Shown piece by piece: positions 16,299 through 27,273 of a stretch of 64,000 bases of DNA (positions are counted from its first letter, which is position 1; each line of letters starts with the position of its first letter). Position numbers and translations under genes: made by a program. Under the pieces are notes generated by a model. That model did no database searches. It was not told the DNA's origin and saw only the letters and a list, made by a program, of their open reading frames with translations. Where the stretch lies: assembly GCF_000184685.1 (NCBI RefSeq), contig NC_014830.1:3658001-3722000 (forward strand), written 5' to 3'. This stretch comes from Intrasporangium calvum DSM 43043 (GTDB taxonomy: Bacteria; Actinomycetota; Actinomycetes; Actinomycetales; Dermatophilaceae).

Positions 16299-18434
16299 TC
16301 ACTGCAGCAGGCAGGCCAGCGAGCTCGCCTCGCTCGTGAGCGTCAGGCGGACACCGACCTCCCCGCTCGGCGGGCTCGCGACCGCCGTCAGCTCGCGGCC
16401 CCCTTCGGTGAGGCGGAGCTCGACGCCGGCTGCGGTGGCGACCCGTCGCCAGCCCACGGCGCGCAGGTAGGTCTCGATCTCGTCGACCGACGGGCCGCTG
16501 ATCCGCCCCCAGGTCAGCTCGGCCCAGCCCTCGTCCGTGACCCCGCACGGTTGCCTCGTGCTGGTCCCGAGCGGGCGGAGCTCACGACCCAGCTCCCGGG
16601 CGTGAGCCCGCAAACCCTCGTAGGCTGAGAGGTCGTCGGCGTGGACTCGAGCGGTCAGCGCCCAGGCGGCGAAGCCGAGGACCAGGGCCACCGCGGCAGC
16701 GGAGGCGAGGAGGATCCCGTGCGGGCGGCGCCCGACCGGGACGAGCGCGGCGGGCTCGGCCGGGGTCGGGACGGGGCCCGGCTCCGGCTCGAGCGACCAG
16801 CCGCCTTCGGCGGGCCAGGTCCGGCGAGCCATCTGCCCATCATCCCCGGCGGGGGCGTGGACGAGAGGGCGATCGAGCGAGACGAGGCCGCCCCAGTCGG
16901 CGCGGCGCGCCCACCGCAGCCCCGACCGCAGCAGCAGGACGAGGGCCGCGACGGCGATGGGCACGCCGACGGCGGTGGTCGTCAGACCGAGGCTGTAGCC
17001 GTCGGGCAGCTGGGCGAAGCAGAGCACCGTGGCGACGACGGGGAGCCATCGCCGGGCGGCGGGGCTGCCGTCGCCCTCGCGATCCGTGGCGGCGAGGAGC
17101 GGCAGGGCCCAGAGGAAGTACCAGCCGAGGAAGGCGGGCGCGAGGACGATGAGGGCGAGGAAGGCCCAGCCGGCCGCCCGGACGATGCGCCCCTCCCACC
17201 CCCGTGGGGCCTCCTCAGGGCGGTCCCGGCGGGGGGCCAAGGGCTTGGCCGCAGCCAGCCAGATGAGGACGAGGACGAGGGCGAGCACGACGAGACCGGC
17301 CCCCCGCGCGACCGAGATGCCCGACTCGCGCCACTCGGGGCGCCCGAGCACGTGACCCACGGCGCCGACCGCCATGCCGACGGCCGTGGGCAGTGAGGTC
17401 CACTGCTCGTTGCGGCCCGGCGTGGTCCCGGGGTTGAGCCAGGCGGCACCCAGCCCCGCGGCCCGGCTGACCAGCGCCATGGACAGCGCGGCGGTCACGA
17501 GGGTGAGCGCGAGGCCTGCGGCGGCCTCCCGACGCCGAAGAGCGCCCGTCCACTCGGCCGCTCCCTCCTGCGCCCCCAGCCGCGTCCCGGCGAGCCGACG
17601 GGCCCACAGGAGAGCGACGAACGGCAGCGCCACCACGGCGGTCACCTTCACCAGGGCCCCCACCGAGACGAGCAGGACGGCGGGGACGAGACGCCCGCGC
17701 AGCGCGAGGGAGAAGCCGGCGACGACGGCAGCCACCATGAGCGCGTCGTTGTGGGCGCCGCTGATGAAGTGCGCTCCGACGAGCGGGGTGGCGATCGCGA
17801 GCCAGGCGGCCTGCCGGCCGGGCGCGCCGACGCGGCGGGCCACGTCGGAGACCGCCCACGCGAGGACCACGACCGCCGCGACCGCGACGAGCCGCAGCAG
17901 CAGGAGCGCCACCCAGAGGTGGTCCCCCGCCACGGTGGCGGCGATCCGGGCGACGAGCAGCCACACCGGTCCGTACGGCGACGGGGACTCGAGCCACGTG
18001 GGAGCGGTCGACTCCCGCCAGGGTGAGGTCAGGTCGCTGACGCCGTGCTCGTACGGGCTGAGGCCCTCGGCCCACAGCGCGCCCTGCGCGGCGTAGGAGT
18101 AGAGGTCCCTGCTGTACAGGGGCGCGGACGCGACGAGCGGCGCGAACCACAGGGCCGCCGTGACCCACCACCAGCGTTCGCCGACAGCCGCGGCCCTCAG
18201 TCGCCACCAGGCGAGGACGAGCGCACCCATCGCCAGGACCGACGCCGTCGCGGCCAACGGGGAGCCGCCTGACTCCGCGCTCGGGGCCAGTCCGGGCCAG
18301 AGGATGCGGGTGTGGAGGATCGGTCTCGAGCCGGACCCCCAGGACGAGAGTGCCAGGGCGACCGCAGCCGCGAGGCCGGCGTAGCGCCACCCAGCCGCGG
18401 CGCGCGACCCGGCGGCCCCCGGCTCGTCACTCAT
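16299..18434 (-). CDS. mptB: MptB-like polyprenol-phosphomannose mannosyltransferase with extra C-terminal domain
   Basis: A 711-residue protein. Residues 1 to about 510 are a multi-spanning GT-C glycosyltransferase like MptB, which adds alpha-1,6-mannose to lipoglycan from polyprenyl-phosphomannose at the outer membrane face. The signature YSRDLYSYAAQGALWAEGLSPY then SPSPYGPVWLLVAR is clear, with the acidic pair in the first outer loop. From about residue 545 (MARRTWPAEGGW) a second unit begins: a soluble Pro-rich linker, one TM helix (ILLASAAAVALVLGFAAWAL) and a roughly 100-residue extracellular domain with two Cys. No stop codon separates the two, so this is a fusion or two genes joined by a frame change. 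Last gene of a three-gene operon. Confidence 0.75.
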   Translation of the reverse strand: MSDEPGAAGSRAAAGWRYAGLAAAVALALSSWGSGSRPILHTRILWPGLAPSAESGGSPLAATASVLAMGALVLAWWRLRAAAVGERWWWVTAALWFAPLVASAPLYSRDLYSYAAQGALWAEGLSPYEHGVSDLTSPWRESTAPTWLESPSPYGPVWLLVARIAATVAGDHLWVALLLLRLVAVAAVVVLAWAVSDVARRVGAPGRQAAWLAIATPLVGAHFISGAHNDALMVAAVVAGFSLALRGRLVPAVLLVSVGALVKVTAVVALPFVALLWARRLAGTRLGAQEGAAEWTGALRRREAAAGLALTLVTAALSMALVSRAAGLGAAWLNPGTTPGRNEQWTSLPTAVGMAVGAVGHVLGRPEWRESGISVARGAGLVVLALVLVLIWLAAAKPLAPRRDRPEEAPRGWEGRIVRAAGWAFLALIVLAPAFLGWYFLWALPLLAATDREGDGSPAARRWLPVVATVLCFAQLPDGYSLGLTTTAVGVPIAVAALVLLLRSGLRWARRADWGGLVSLDRPLVHAPAGDDGQMARRTWPAEGGWSLEPEPGPVPTPAEPAALVPVGRRPHGILLASAAAVALVLGFAAWALTARVHADDLSAYEGLRAHARELGRELRPLGTSTRQPCGVTDEGWAELTWGRISGPSVDEIETYLRAVGWRRVATAAGVELRLTEGGRELTAVASPPSGEVGVRLTLTSEASSLACLLQ

Positions 18435-19029
18435 GGGTGATGGGTTCGTCTCCCCAGGCGAGAAGGCGCCACCCCGCGTCGGGGTCGCCCTCCATGGTCA
18501 CGACGAGCGTGTTGTCCAGCCGTCGGGAGTCGAAGAAGCCCGGGTCGAGCCCCGTGGCGGCGGCCACCCAGACCCGCATCGCCGCCCCGTGGCTCACCGC
18601 GACGGCAGACGCGTGACCGTCGCCGGCGATGCGCCGGATCGCCGCCTCGTAGCGGGACATGAAGCCGATGCCCGAGTCACCGCCCGGGATCGCATGCTCC
18701 GGGTCGTCGCGCCAGCGCTTCACCGCATCGATGAACGGGCCCCACTCGGTCGACATCTCGTAGTCGCCGGCCTGGATCTCGCGCAGTCCCGGCAGCACGA
18801 CGGCGTCGACGCCGAGCGCGGCCGCGAGGGGCTCGGCCGTCTGCTGCGCGCGCAGCAGGTCCGAGACATAGATCGCCCCGAGGTCCTCGGCGGCGAGCTT
18901 CGCGGCCAGCTCCCGGGCCTGCTCGCGCCCGGCCTCGGTGAGGTGGAGGCCCGGGACGGCCGTGTCGAGCTGGCGGGCCACGTTGGCGTGCGTCTCACCG
19001 TGGCGGACGAGGAAGAGTCGCACGGTCAC
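18427..19029 (-). CDS. Histidine phosphatase family protein
   Basis: A 200-residue phosphoglycerate mutase-like histidine phosphatase. The catalytic RHG motif is in FLVRHGETHAN at the N-terminus and the second histidine in AVAVSHGAAMRVW. GLREIQAGDYEM supplies the acid/base Glu. GTG 19029 overlaps the upstream lipoprotein's stop as GTGA, and its own end overlaps the MptB start by 8 bases, so the three genes are translationally coupled. Substrate unknown; a sugar or lipid-carrier phosphate is possible from context. Confidence 0.8.
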   Translation of the reverse strand: MTVRLFLVRHGETHANVARQLDTAVPGLHLTEAGREQARELAAKLAAEDLGAIYVSDLLRAQQTAEPLAAALGVDAVVLPGLREIQAGDYEMSTEWGPFIDAVKRWRDDPEHAIPGGDSGIGFMSRYEAAIRRIAGDGHASAVAVSHGAAMRVWVAAATGLDPGFFDSRRLDNTLVVTMEGDPDAGWRLLAWGDEPITHE

Positions 19030-19505
19030 TCGCCCTTGTCGGCGACGCCCGTCAGGCACTGGACGGCGGCCGGGTCGACGTCCTGGTCCGCGTAGAAGTC
19101 CGGCGCCTCGACGGGCAGCGTCTCGTGGGGCGGGACGGTCAGGTCCACCTCGTGGACGGTGAGGACGTTGAGGTCGGCGGTGGAGACGAGGGAGATGGCC
19201 ACCCGGATGTCGAGCGCCTCGTCCGTCGTGTTCGCGAAGGTGCCCGCGAAGCTCCAGACCCCACCGGACTGGTCGCACGAGTCGGTCTCCAGCATCGCCT
19301 CGAGGTCGAACGCGCCACCGGGGACGGCCTCCGAGGGGTCCGCCGAGGCGGTCTGCGTCTCGTACGGGGTGAGGGTCGGCTGGATCGGGACGCTGACGGT
19401 GCCCTCCTCCGTGGGTGCGGGCTCCGGTTGGCCACACGCCGCCACCCCGAGGAGCGAGGTGACCGCGAGAGCGAGCCCAGCGGCATACGTCAACGGTCTG
19501 CGCAC
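19026..19505 (-). CDS. Putative lipoprotein
   Basis: A 159-residue lipoprotein with a signal peptide ending in LLGVAAC, followed by a Pro/Thr-rich spacer and a domain of about 110 residues with two cysteines (SCDQSG, VQCLTG), possibly an Ig-like fold given WSFAGTFANTTDEALDIRVAISLVS. Function unknown. A CGTATGCCGCT repeat lies inside the signal peptide (TYAAGLA). First gene of the operon with the histidine phosphatase and MptB-like protein, all linked by overlaps. Confidence 0.7.
   Translation of the reverse strand: MRRPLTYAAGLALAVTSLLGVAACGQPEPAPTEEGTVSVPIQPTLTPYETQTASADPSEAVPGGAFDLEAMLETDSCDQSGGVWSFAGTFANTTDEALDIRVAISLVSTADLNVLTVHEVDLTVPPHETLPVEAPDFYADQDVDPAAVQCLTGVADKGE
19479..19489 (-). 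repeat. CGTATGCCGCT repeat inside lipoprotein signal peptide
   Basis: Exact core in sense, coding Thr-Tyr-Ala-Ala, with extension GGGCTCGCTC. Confidence 0.8.
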
Positions 19506-19532
19506 GGGGCCATTGTGCCCTGTGCGCCGGGC

Positions 19533-21878
19533 TCAGGCCGGGAGGAGGAGCCGGGCGGCGAAACCGGCGGCCACGACGGCCACTCCGGCGATGATGGCCA
19601 CGGTGTCAGCGACCCGCCACGTCGCCTCGGCGGCCCAGGTCCGACGACGCGCCTCGGCGAACCCGCGCGCGTCCATGGCGAGCGCGAGGGTCGCGGCCTG
19701 CCCGAGGGCCCCGATGAGCAGGCCGCCGGTGACGACGACCGCCTCACGCAGCCGGGCGACGAGACCACGGTCGGCCCGGACACCGCGCACGCGACGGGTC
19801 TTCATCAGCTCGTCCCACAGCGCGTCGAACGACTGGACCCGTTGGAGGGCTGCGGTGGCCGCGACGACGGGTCTGGGCGGCAGCCGCAGACGTTGGGCGA
19901 GATGGTCACCCAGGCGCTCCGGGTCGAGGTAGCCGACCACGAAGGCCGAGGGCACGACCAGGCACAGCACCCGCAGACCGGCGCCCGAGGCGACCTCGAC
20001 GTCGCGGCCCCCGAGGAGCCACGCCGACCACGCCACCCCCAGGACGGCGAGGGCGGCTGGGGCGAGGCGCGTCAGCACCCCGCGGACCCGCCCCGACGGC
20101 CGACGGCCCGGGCCGGGGGCGACCAGGCCGATGAGCCCGAGGAGCACCTCGACCCCGAGCACCGCCAGCCCCTGTCGCCACGTCTCCAGCAGCGCGGGCA
20201 ACGGGAGGACGCTGAGCCCGACGGCCAGGAGGGCCAACGGCCCGACCCGGGCCACGAGAGGACGACGCTCCGGCGTCTCCGGGGGCGGCCTCGGTGGAGG
20301 CGTACTGAGGTGGAGGGTCTCGTCCGCCCGCCCGATGGCGCCCTCGTCGTGCGTCGTGAGGACGAGGGCGGCCCCTTCGTCGCGGGACGCCTCGAGGATC
20401 CCCATGACGGCCGCCCAGGTCAGGCGGTCCTGCCCGACGGTCGGCTCGTCGGCGAGGAGGAGCGCCGGTCCGTGCAGGATCGCCGCGGCGACGGCGAGCC
20501 GGCGCTGCTCCCCGCCGGAGAGGTGCCGCGGGTCGACCGCGCCAAGGCGGTCCAGCCCGAGGGCCGCCAGGACCTCGTCCGCCCTGCGTCCACTGACTGC
20601 GGCATCCTGTCCGAGCGCCCTCGGCGTGGTGAGGACGTCGTCCCGCACCGTGCGCCCGAGGAGGGCAGAGGCGGACCGCTGTGGAACCCAGGCGACGACC
20701 TTGGCCAGGTCGGTCGAGGCCCAGTCGTGGGGCGGGGGCGGCCCGTTCGCGGGGGTCAGCGCCGAGGCGACGTCGACGCGGCCCGAGGTCGGGGCGCTGA
20801 GCCCACCCAAGGCGCCCATGAGCGAGGTCTTGCCCGACCCGCTCGGCCCGACCAGCGAGAGGACGCGGCCCGCGCGCACCTCAAGGTCGACGTCGCTCAC
20901 CGCCGTCGTGGTCCGGCTCTCGGCTCCGAGGCGACGGGTGCGGTGCTCGACGGTCACGTCGCGGGCCGCGACGACGACGTCGTCCCGCCGAACCAGCCCC
21001 GCGGCGGCCGCACCGCTCGGCCACGGCGTCAGGGCGATCTCGAGCGGCTCCGGCTCCGGCCAGCCCGGCACCCAGATGCCCTCGGCGACGAGCCGGCCCG
21101 CGTGCTCGTGCAGGACCGCCACCGGCGGGCCATCGGCCAGGACAGCCCCCTCGGCATCGAGCACGACGAGCCGGTCGACGAGGTCGACCCACCCGGTCAG
21201 CCGGTGCTCGACGACCACGAGGGTCAGCCCCCGCTCGCGAGTCACGACGTCGACGAGCCCTCGCACGGAGCCTGCCGTCGCCGCGTCGAGCATCGCCGTG
21301 GGCTCGTCGAGCAACAGCACGCTGGGCTCCATCGCCAGCGCACCGGCGAGCGCAAGACGCTGCGACTCACCACCGCTCAGCGCGGCCGGCGGGCTGTCCG
21401 CCGCCATGGTCAGCCCGACCTCCGCCAGCGTCGCAGCAACCCGCGGTGGCATCTCGCCCCGAGGCAGCTCGACGTTCTCGAGGCCGAACGCGACATCCCG
21501 GCCGATCGTCGAGGCCACCACTCCGGACCCCGGGTCCTGGAGCACCAGGCCGACCGAACCGGGGCGGTCCTGCGGCGCCTGCCCGTCGATGGTCACGGAC
21601 CCCGAGAGGTCACCCGAGTCCGCGGTCAGGAGCAGTCCGGCCACCGCTCGCAGCAAGGTCGACTTGCCCGAACCGCTCGGCCCGGCGAGCAGCACCCGCT
21701 CGCCGGGCTCGATCGTCAGGTCCAGGCCCGACAGGACCGGGCGGCTCCGGCCGTAGGGACGCCAGGTGAGGTCCTCGACACGGACGCCGGCTCCGGCGGG
21801 CGCGCGAGTCCCCCCGCGGGCTGCCCCCGAGGGCGTCGCGGCTGAGGCTGCTCCGCCCCGGCGTTCCGTGGTCGTCAT
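19533..21878 (-). CDS. ECF transporter ATPase-ATPase-permease fusion (YkoD-YkoC type)
   Basis: A 781-residue fusion of the energising module of a thiamine-precursor ECF transporter. The first ATPase domain has Walker A GPSGSGKST, signature LSGGESQRLAL and Walker B LLLDEPTAML; the second has GPSGSGKTS, LSGGEQRRLAV and LLADEPTVGQD. From about residue 545 a multi-helix EcfT-like membrane domain follows, including the coupling-helix motif AMDARGFAEARRRTW. ykoD (two ATPases) and ykoC (T component) are separate genes in Bacillus; here they are one. It follows the ykoE-like gene by 15 bases. TPP riboswitch control upstream supports transport of HMP or thiamine. Confidence 0.85.
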   Translation of the reverse strand: MTTTERRGGAASAATPSGAARGGTRAPAGAGVRVEDLTWRPYGRSRPVLSGLDLTIEPGERVLLAGPSGSGKSTLLRAVAGLLLTADSGDLSGSVTIDGQAPQDRPGSVGLVLQDPGSGVVASTIGRDVAFGLENVELPRGEMPPRVAATLAEVGLTMAADSPPAALSGGESQRLALAGALAMEPSVLLLDEPTAMLDAATAGSVRGLVDVVTRERGLTLVVVEHRLTGWVDLVDRLVVLDAEGAVLADGPPVAVLHEHAGRLVAEGIWVPGWPEPEPLEIALTPWPSGAAAAGLVRRDDVVVAARDVTVEHRTRRLGAESRTTTAVSDVDLEVRAGRVLSLVGPSGSGKTSLMGALGGLSAPTSGRVDVASALTPANGPPPPHDWASTDLAKVVAWVPQRSASALLGRTVRDDVLTTPRALGQDAAVSGRRADEVLAALGLDRLGAVDPRHLSGGEQRRLAVAAAILHGPALLLADEPTVGQDRLTWAAVMGILEASRDEGAALVLTTHDEGAIGRADETLHLSTPPPRPPPETPERRPLVARVGPLALLAVGLSVLPLPALLETWRQGLAVLGVEVLLGLIGLVAPGPGRRPSGRVRGVLTRLAPAALAVLGVAWSAWLLGGRDVEVASGAGLRVLCLVVPSAFVVGYLDPERLGDHLAQRLRLPPRPVVAATAALQRVQSFDALWDELMKTRRVRGVRADRGLVARLREAVVVTGGLLIGALGQAATLALAMDARGFAEARRRTWAAEATWRVADTVAIIAGVAVVAAGFAARLLLPA

Positions 21879-21893
21879 GGCCGTGCCGACGCG

Positions 21894-22529
21894 TCAGACC
21901 GCGTTTCGCTCCCGGACCTCCTGACCGGGTGGGAAGGCGTTGAGTGCACCCACGTAGGCCAGGAACCGGGTCAGCCACACGGACAGGAGGGAGCCGAAGA
22001 CGGCCACCGACGCGCCGAAGAGGAACAGGTAGGCGACCTTGTAGCCGAAGTCCCACTCCTGGTACCACGAGTACCACTCGTAGACCGCCTCGAACGCGCC
22101 GCCGAGGAACCCACCGAGCAGCAGGGGCGCCCAGCGGTACGTCGCGTAGGCGAACGCCGCGAAGCCGAGCTCGACGCCGAGGCCCTGGACGAACCCGGAG
22201 ATGAGCGTGGTCAGCCCCCACTGGGTCCCGATGAGGGCCGAGACGACCGCGGCGAGCAGCTCGGTGAAGACGGCAGCGCCGGGCCGACGGATGACGAGCA
22301 TGCCGACGATGCCGGCGACCAGCCAGGGCCAGTTGAGCAGAGCCGACAGCGGGGGGAACCCCGCGGAGATGAGGTTGGACGGGGTCTCGTAGGCGAGTCC
22401 CCAGGCCCAGTAGGCGACGCCGAACGCGACGCCGAGGAAGGCGCAGGTGAGCAGGTCGATGGTCCGCCAGCGCGGAAGCGCTCCGGACGCGCGGATCTCA
22501 GTGGGCCTGACCCGTTGCGATGTGGTCAT
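21894..22529 (-). CDS. ykoE: ECF transporter substrate-binding subunit (YkoE)
   Basis: A 211-residue membrane protein with about six hydrophobic segments, matching YkoE, the S component of the thiamine/HMP transporter YkoEDC. Characteristic segments are TCAFLGVAFGVAYWAWGLAYE, INWPWLVAGIVGMLVIRRPGAAVFTELLAAVVSALIG in the usual order, and LISGFVQGLGVELGFAAFAY. The ATG at 22529 is chosen because GGGAG precedes it at eight bases; the frame is open further upstream but that part overlaps the riboswitch 3-prime side. Together with the downstream fusion gene and the riboswitch it forms a complete uptake system. Exact ligand not visible. Confidence 0.85.
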   Translation of the reverse strand: MTTSQRVRPTEIRASGALPRWRTIDLLTCAFLGVAFGVAYWAWGLAYETPSNLISAGFPPLSALLNWPWLVAGIVGMLVIRRPGAAVFTELLAAVVSALIGTQWGLTTLISGFVQGLGVELGFAAFAYATYRWAPLLLGGFLGGAFEAVYEWYSWYQEWDFGYKVAYLFLFGASVAVFGSLLSVWLTRFLAYVGALNAFPPGQEVRERNAV

Positions 22530-22664
22530 GATGTGTGACTCCCGTGGTTTCCTCGAGAAGGTGGATACCTCGGGGAGGACACCCACCGGCCCACGTCGTC
22601 CGTGGCCGGCGCCGGAGCGACGAGTCACGAGAAGACGGAGCACGCGGGTGTCCTGAGAATTACC

Positions 22665-22762
22665 GACTCCCTTCGCCGGTGCTAACCGGAGCAGGTTCGA
22701 GGGTCTGCGGCTGCACGCGTGTCGCGGGCCGCACTCTCAGCGCTGGGGCGCTCCCCTGTCGT
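22665..22762 (-). promoter_or_regulatory. TPP (THI) riboswitch
   Basis: On the minus strand, about 135 bases upstream of ykoE, the hallmark segments appear in order: GGGGAGC, CTGAGA, a variable hairpin, ACCCTCGAACCTG, then GGTTAGCACCGGCGAAGGGA. These are the conserved helices of the thiamine-pyrophosphate aptamer. The position just ahead of a thiamine-precursor transporter confirms the call. Repression of ykoE-ykoDC by TPP is expected; whether through termination or translation I cannot tell. Confidence 0.9.
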
Positions 22763-22828
22763 AAAGAGGGTGGTGCTGTTCAGTTTTCAGCCCGACTCTA
22801 CTCCCGCCGACATGGGTACAGTCACACC

Positions 22829-23257
22829 ATGGCCAAGGCGACCAGATCGGCGAACGACGACGCGACCACGCCCGGAGAGGACCAGCACTCGCCACTCGGC
22901 GGGCTGGTCTGGAAAGCGATCACCGTCACCTCGACGGTCGTCGCGACGAGGCTCGCCACGACGGTCGCCTCCAAGGGGTGGAAGCTCGCGACCGGCAAGC
23001 CGGTCCCGGTGCGCGGTGACTACGAGAAGGAGCGGACGCGGGACGTCATCGCGTTCACGGCACTCTCGGGCATGATCATGGCCGGCACCAAGGTGGCGGC
23101 CGAGCGCAAGGCGGCCGAGTACTACCGGCAGTCGACCGGTCACCTGCCGAAGGCGCTCGAGCACACGAAGCTGACCCGCAAGGAGAGGAAGGCGCACAAG
23201 AAGCTCGAGAAGGCCACGGCCAAGGCCGAGAAGGGCGCTCAGAAGCTCACCTCCTGA
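22829..23257 (+). CDS. DUF4235 domain-containing protein
   Basis: A 142-residue actinobacterial protein. The central part, LGGLVWKAITVTSTVVATRLATTVASKGWKLATGKPVP in the family's usual form, matches DUF4235, a small membrane-associated domain of unknown function. A second hydrophobic stretch is FTALSGMIMAGTKVAAERKAAEYYRQSTGHLP, and the last 35 residues are strongly basic and Lys-rich. It lies divergent from the riboswitch-controlled transporter and upstream of the DUF1918 and ppdK genes. Function unknown. Confidence 0.75.
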   Translation: MAKATRSANDDATTPGEDQHSPLGGLVWKAITVTSTVVATRLATTVASKGWKLATGKPVPVRGDYEKERTRDVIAFTALSGMIMAGTKVAAERKAAEYYRQSTGHLPKALEHTKLTRKERKAHKKLEKATAKAEKGAQKLTS

Positions 23258-23351
23258 CTGCGGTGCACTGGCTCCCGCGAGGGTCCCGAACCCGGCCCAG
23301 GCGCCGGACCGGCGTGATCCTCGCGTCACCCCTTCCGGCCGGGGCCCCCGG

Positions 23352-23362
23352 GGTGGTGTGCT
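23352..23362 (+). promoter_or_regulatory. Promoter-like element shared by both DUF1918 genes
   Basis: GGTGGTGTGCT, ending 42 bases before the DUF1918 start. The same 11 bases occur at 29108-29118, 46 bases before the other DUF1918 gene. Probably part of a common promoter. Confidence 0.45.
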
Positions 23363-23404
23363 AGGAGTGGCACGCACCCGGACCGTCCGAGGAGGACCAC
23401 ACCC

Positions 23405-23614
23405 ATGAAGGCAGTCGTCGGAGACCGGATCACCATGGCCGCGGAGCACGTCGGCGAACGGGTCCGCGAGGGCACGATCCGCGAGGTGCACGGCGAGAAC
23501 GGGGCGCCCCCCTACCTCGTCGAGTGGTCGGACGGACACTCGGGGCTGATCCACCCCGGCCCCGGCTCTGTCCTCAAGTGCGAGCACGAGGAGACGAGCA
23601 GCCAGGGCAGCTGA
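23405..23614 (+). CDS. DUF1918 domain-containing protein
   Basis: A 69-residue protein that is essentially one DUF1918 domain: VGDRITMAAEHVGERVREGTIREVHGENGAPPYLVEWSDGHSGLIHPGPGS (in the family order). DUF1918 proteins are small, SH3-like and of unknown function. ATG 23405 has a clear GAGGAGG ribosome-binding site. It precedes ppdK; the same domain recurs at the start of the gene at 29165, on the other side of the DosR/DosS-like pair. Confidence 0.8.
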   Translation: MKAVVGDRITMAAEHVGERVREGTIREVHGENGAPPYLVEWSDGHSGLIHPGPGSVLKCEHEETSSQGS

Positions 23615-23654
23615 GCCCCACTGGCACCCGCCCCGCGCGGGGTGAGCAAGGCCC

Positions 23655-23668
23655 GGGACCAAAGTCCC
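23655..23668. promoter_or_regulatory. DosR (DevR) box upstream of ppdK
   Basis: GGGACCAAAGTCCC, which matches the mycobacterial DosR consensus core GGGACTWWAGTCCC at all but one position. Its centre is about 108 bases upstream of the ppdK start. The DosR-like regulator encoded at 26588-27265 keeps the recognition helix AEKTVKNYVS of DosR, so the box is likely functional. Confidence 0.7.
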
Positions 23669-23769
23669 TACTCCCGGCACGGGGTCGGCGACACAGGATG
23701 CTGGTAGGCGGGACCCCTCGTCAGCCTGCGCCTTGAGGCAGGGCCCGCCGTGCACGGCTGGAGACCGCC

Positions 23770-26514
<2,745 letters not shown>

Positions 26515-26525
26515 GCTGACCCGAC

Positions 26526-26567
26526 CGTATGCCGCTGGGCTGGCTTGCGCTGCAATCCGGCCCAGCG
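26526..26567. terminator. CGTATGCCGCT repeat with paired GC arms between convergent genes
   Basis: Exact core at 26526-26536 continuing into CGCTGGGCTGG (26533-26543), which pairs with CCGGCCCAGCG (26557-26567). It lies between the ppdK and DosR-like stop codons. Confidence 0.7.
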
Positions 26568-26587
26568 CTGCGGTGGGGTTCGGGGTC

Positions 26588-27265
26588 TCACGGCACGGGT
26601 GGGTCGTGGGGCTCTCGGTGGGTCGCGGCATAGACGGCGGCCTGGGTGCGTGTCTCCATGCCCATCTTGCTGAGGACGGACGAGACGTAGTTCTTCACCG
26701 TCTTCTCGGCGAGGTGGAGACGGTCGCCGACCTGGCGGTTGGTCAGGCCCTCGGCGATGAGGTCGAGGATCCGGCGCTCGACGGGCGAGAGTGCCTTGAG
26801 GCGCGGGTCGTGCTCCTCGCGCGCGGCCCACCGGTCCCGGAGCGCCTTGGCGTGGGGGTGGTCGGACAGGTCCTCCCCTGCCGCGACCCGGCGGATCGCG
26901 GCGACGATGCCCTCACCGCTCAGCTGTTTGAGCAGGTAGCCGGAGGCGCCGGCGAGCACCGAGGACACGAGGGCCTGCTCGTCGTCGTAGGACGTCAGGA
27001 TGAGGGCCTTGATCCGGGGGTCGACCGACCGGATCTCGCGGCAGACCTCGATCCCGGACCCGTCGGGGAGGCGGACGTCGAGCACCGCCACGTCGGGCAG
27101 CAGCGCGGGGATGCGCCGCGCTGCCTCACGGGCCGAGCCGGACTCGCCGACGACCTCCATGTCAGGCGCCGCCTCGACGAGGTCCCGCAGGCCCCGCCGC
27201 ACGATCTCGTGGTCGTCGAGGAGGAAGACCTTGGTGGCCGCCGTCGTCGGGGTGAGGGGATCCAT
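26588..27265 (-). CDS. DosR (DevR)-like response regulator
   Basis: A 225-residue NarL-family regulator strongly resembling mycobacterial DosR. The receiver domain has the acidic pair in FLLDDHEIVRRGL, the phospho-acceptor Asp in VAVLDVRLPDGSG, ILTSYDDEQALVSSVLAGASGYLLKQ. The C-terminal DNA-binding domain reads LSPVERRILDLIAEGLTNRQVGDRLHLAEKTVKNYVSSVL with the Lys-Asn residues that contact DNA in DosR conserved. ATG 27265 is preceded by GGAAG; a GTG at 27277 overlapping the sensor gene's stop (GTGA) is an alternative start. Cotranscribed with the sensor kinase upstream. Predicted targets: ppdK and possibly the DUF1918/DUF1876 gene. Confidence 0.85.
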   Translation of the reverse strand: MDPLTPTTAATKVFLLDDHEIVRRGLRDLVEAAPDMEVVGESGSAREAARRIPALLPDVAVLDVRLPDGSGIEVCREIRSVDPRIKALILTSYDDEQALVSSVLAGASGYLLKQLSGEGIVAAIRRVAAGEDLSDHPHAKALRDRWAAREEHDPRLKALSPVERRILDLIAEGLTNRQVGDRLHLAEKTVKNYVSSVLSKMGMETRTQAAVYAATHREPHDPPVP

Positions 27266-27273
27266 GGAGGAGG

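Noticed and set aside
19125-21845. A 906-residue plus-strand frame opposite the YkoDC fusion
   Set aside because: Antisense of clear ABC ATPase motifs; composition is that of a shadow frame.
23276-23295. DosR box before the first DUF1918 gene
   Set aside because: Only one half (GTCCCGAA) matches; the other half is unrelated.
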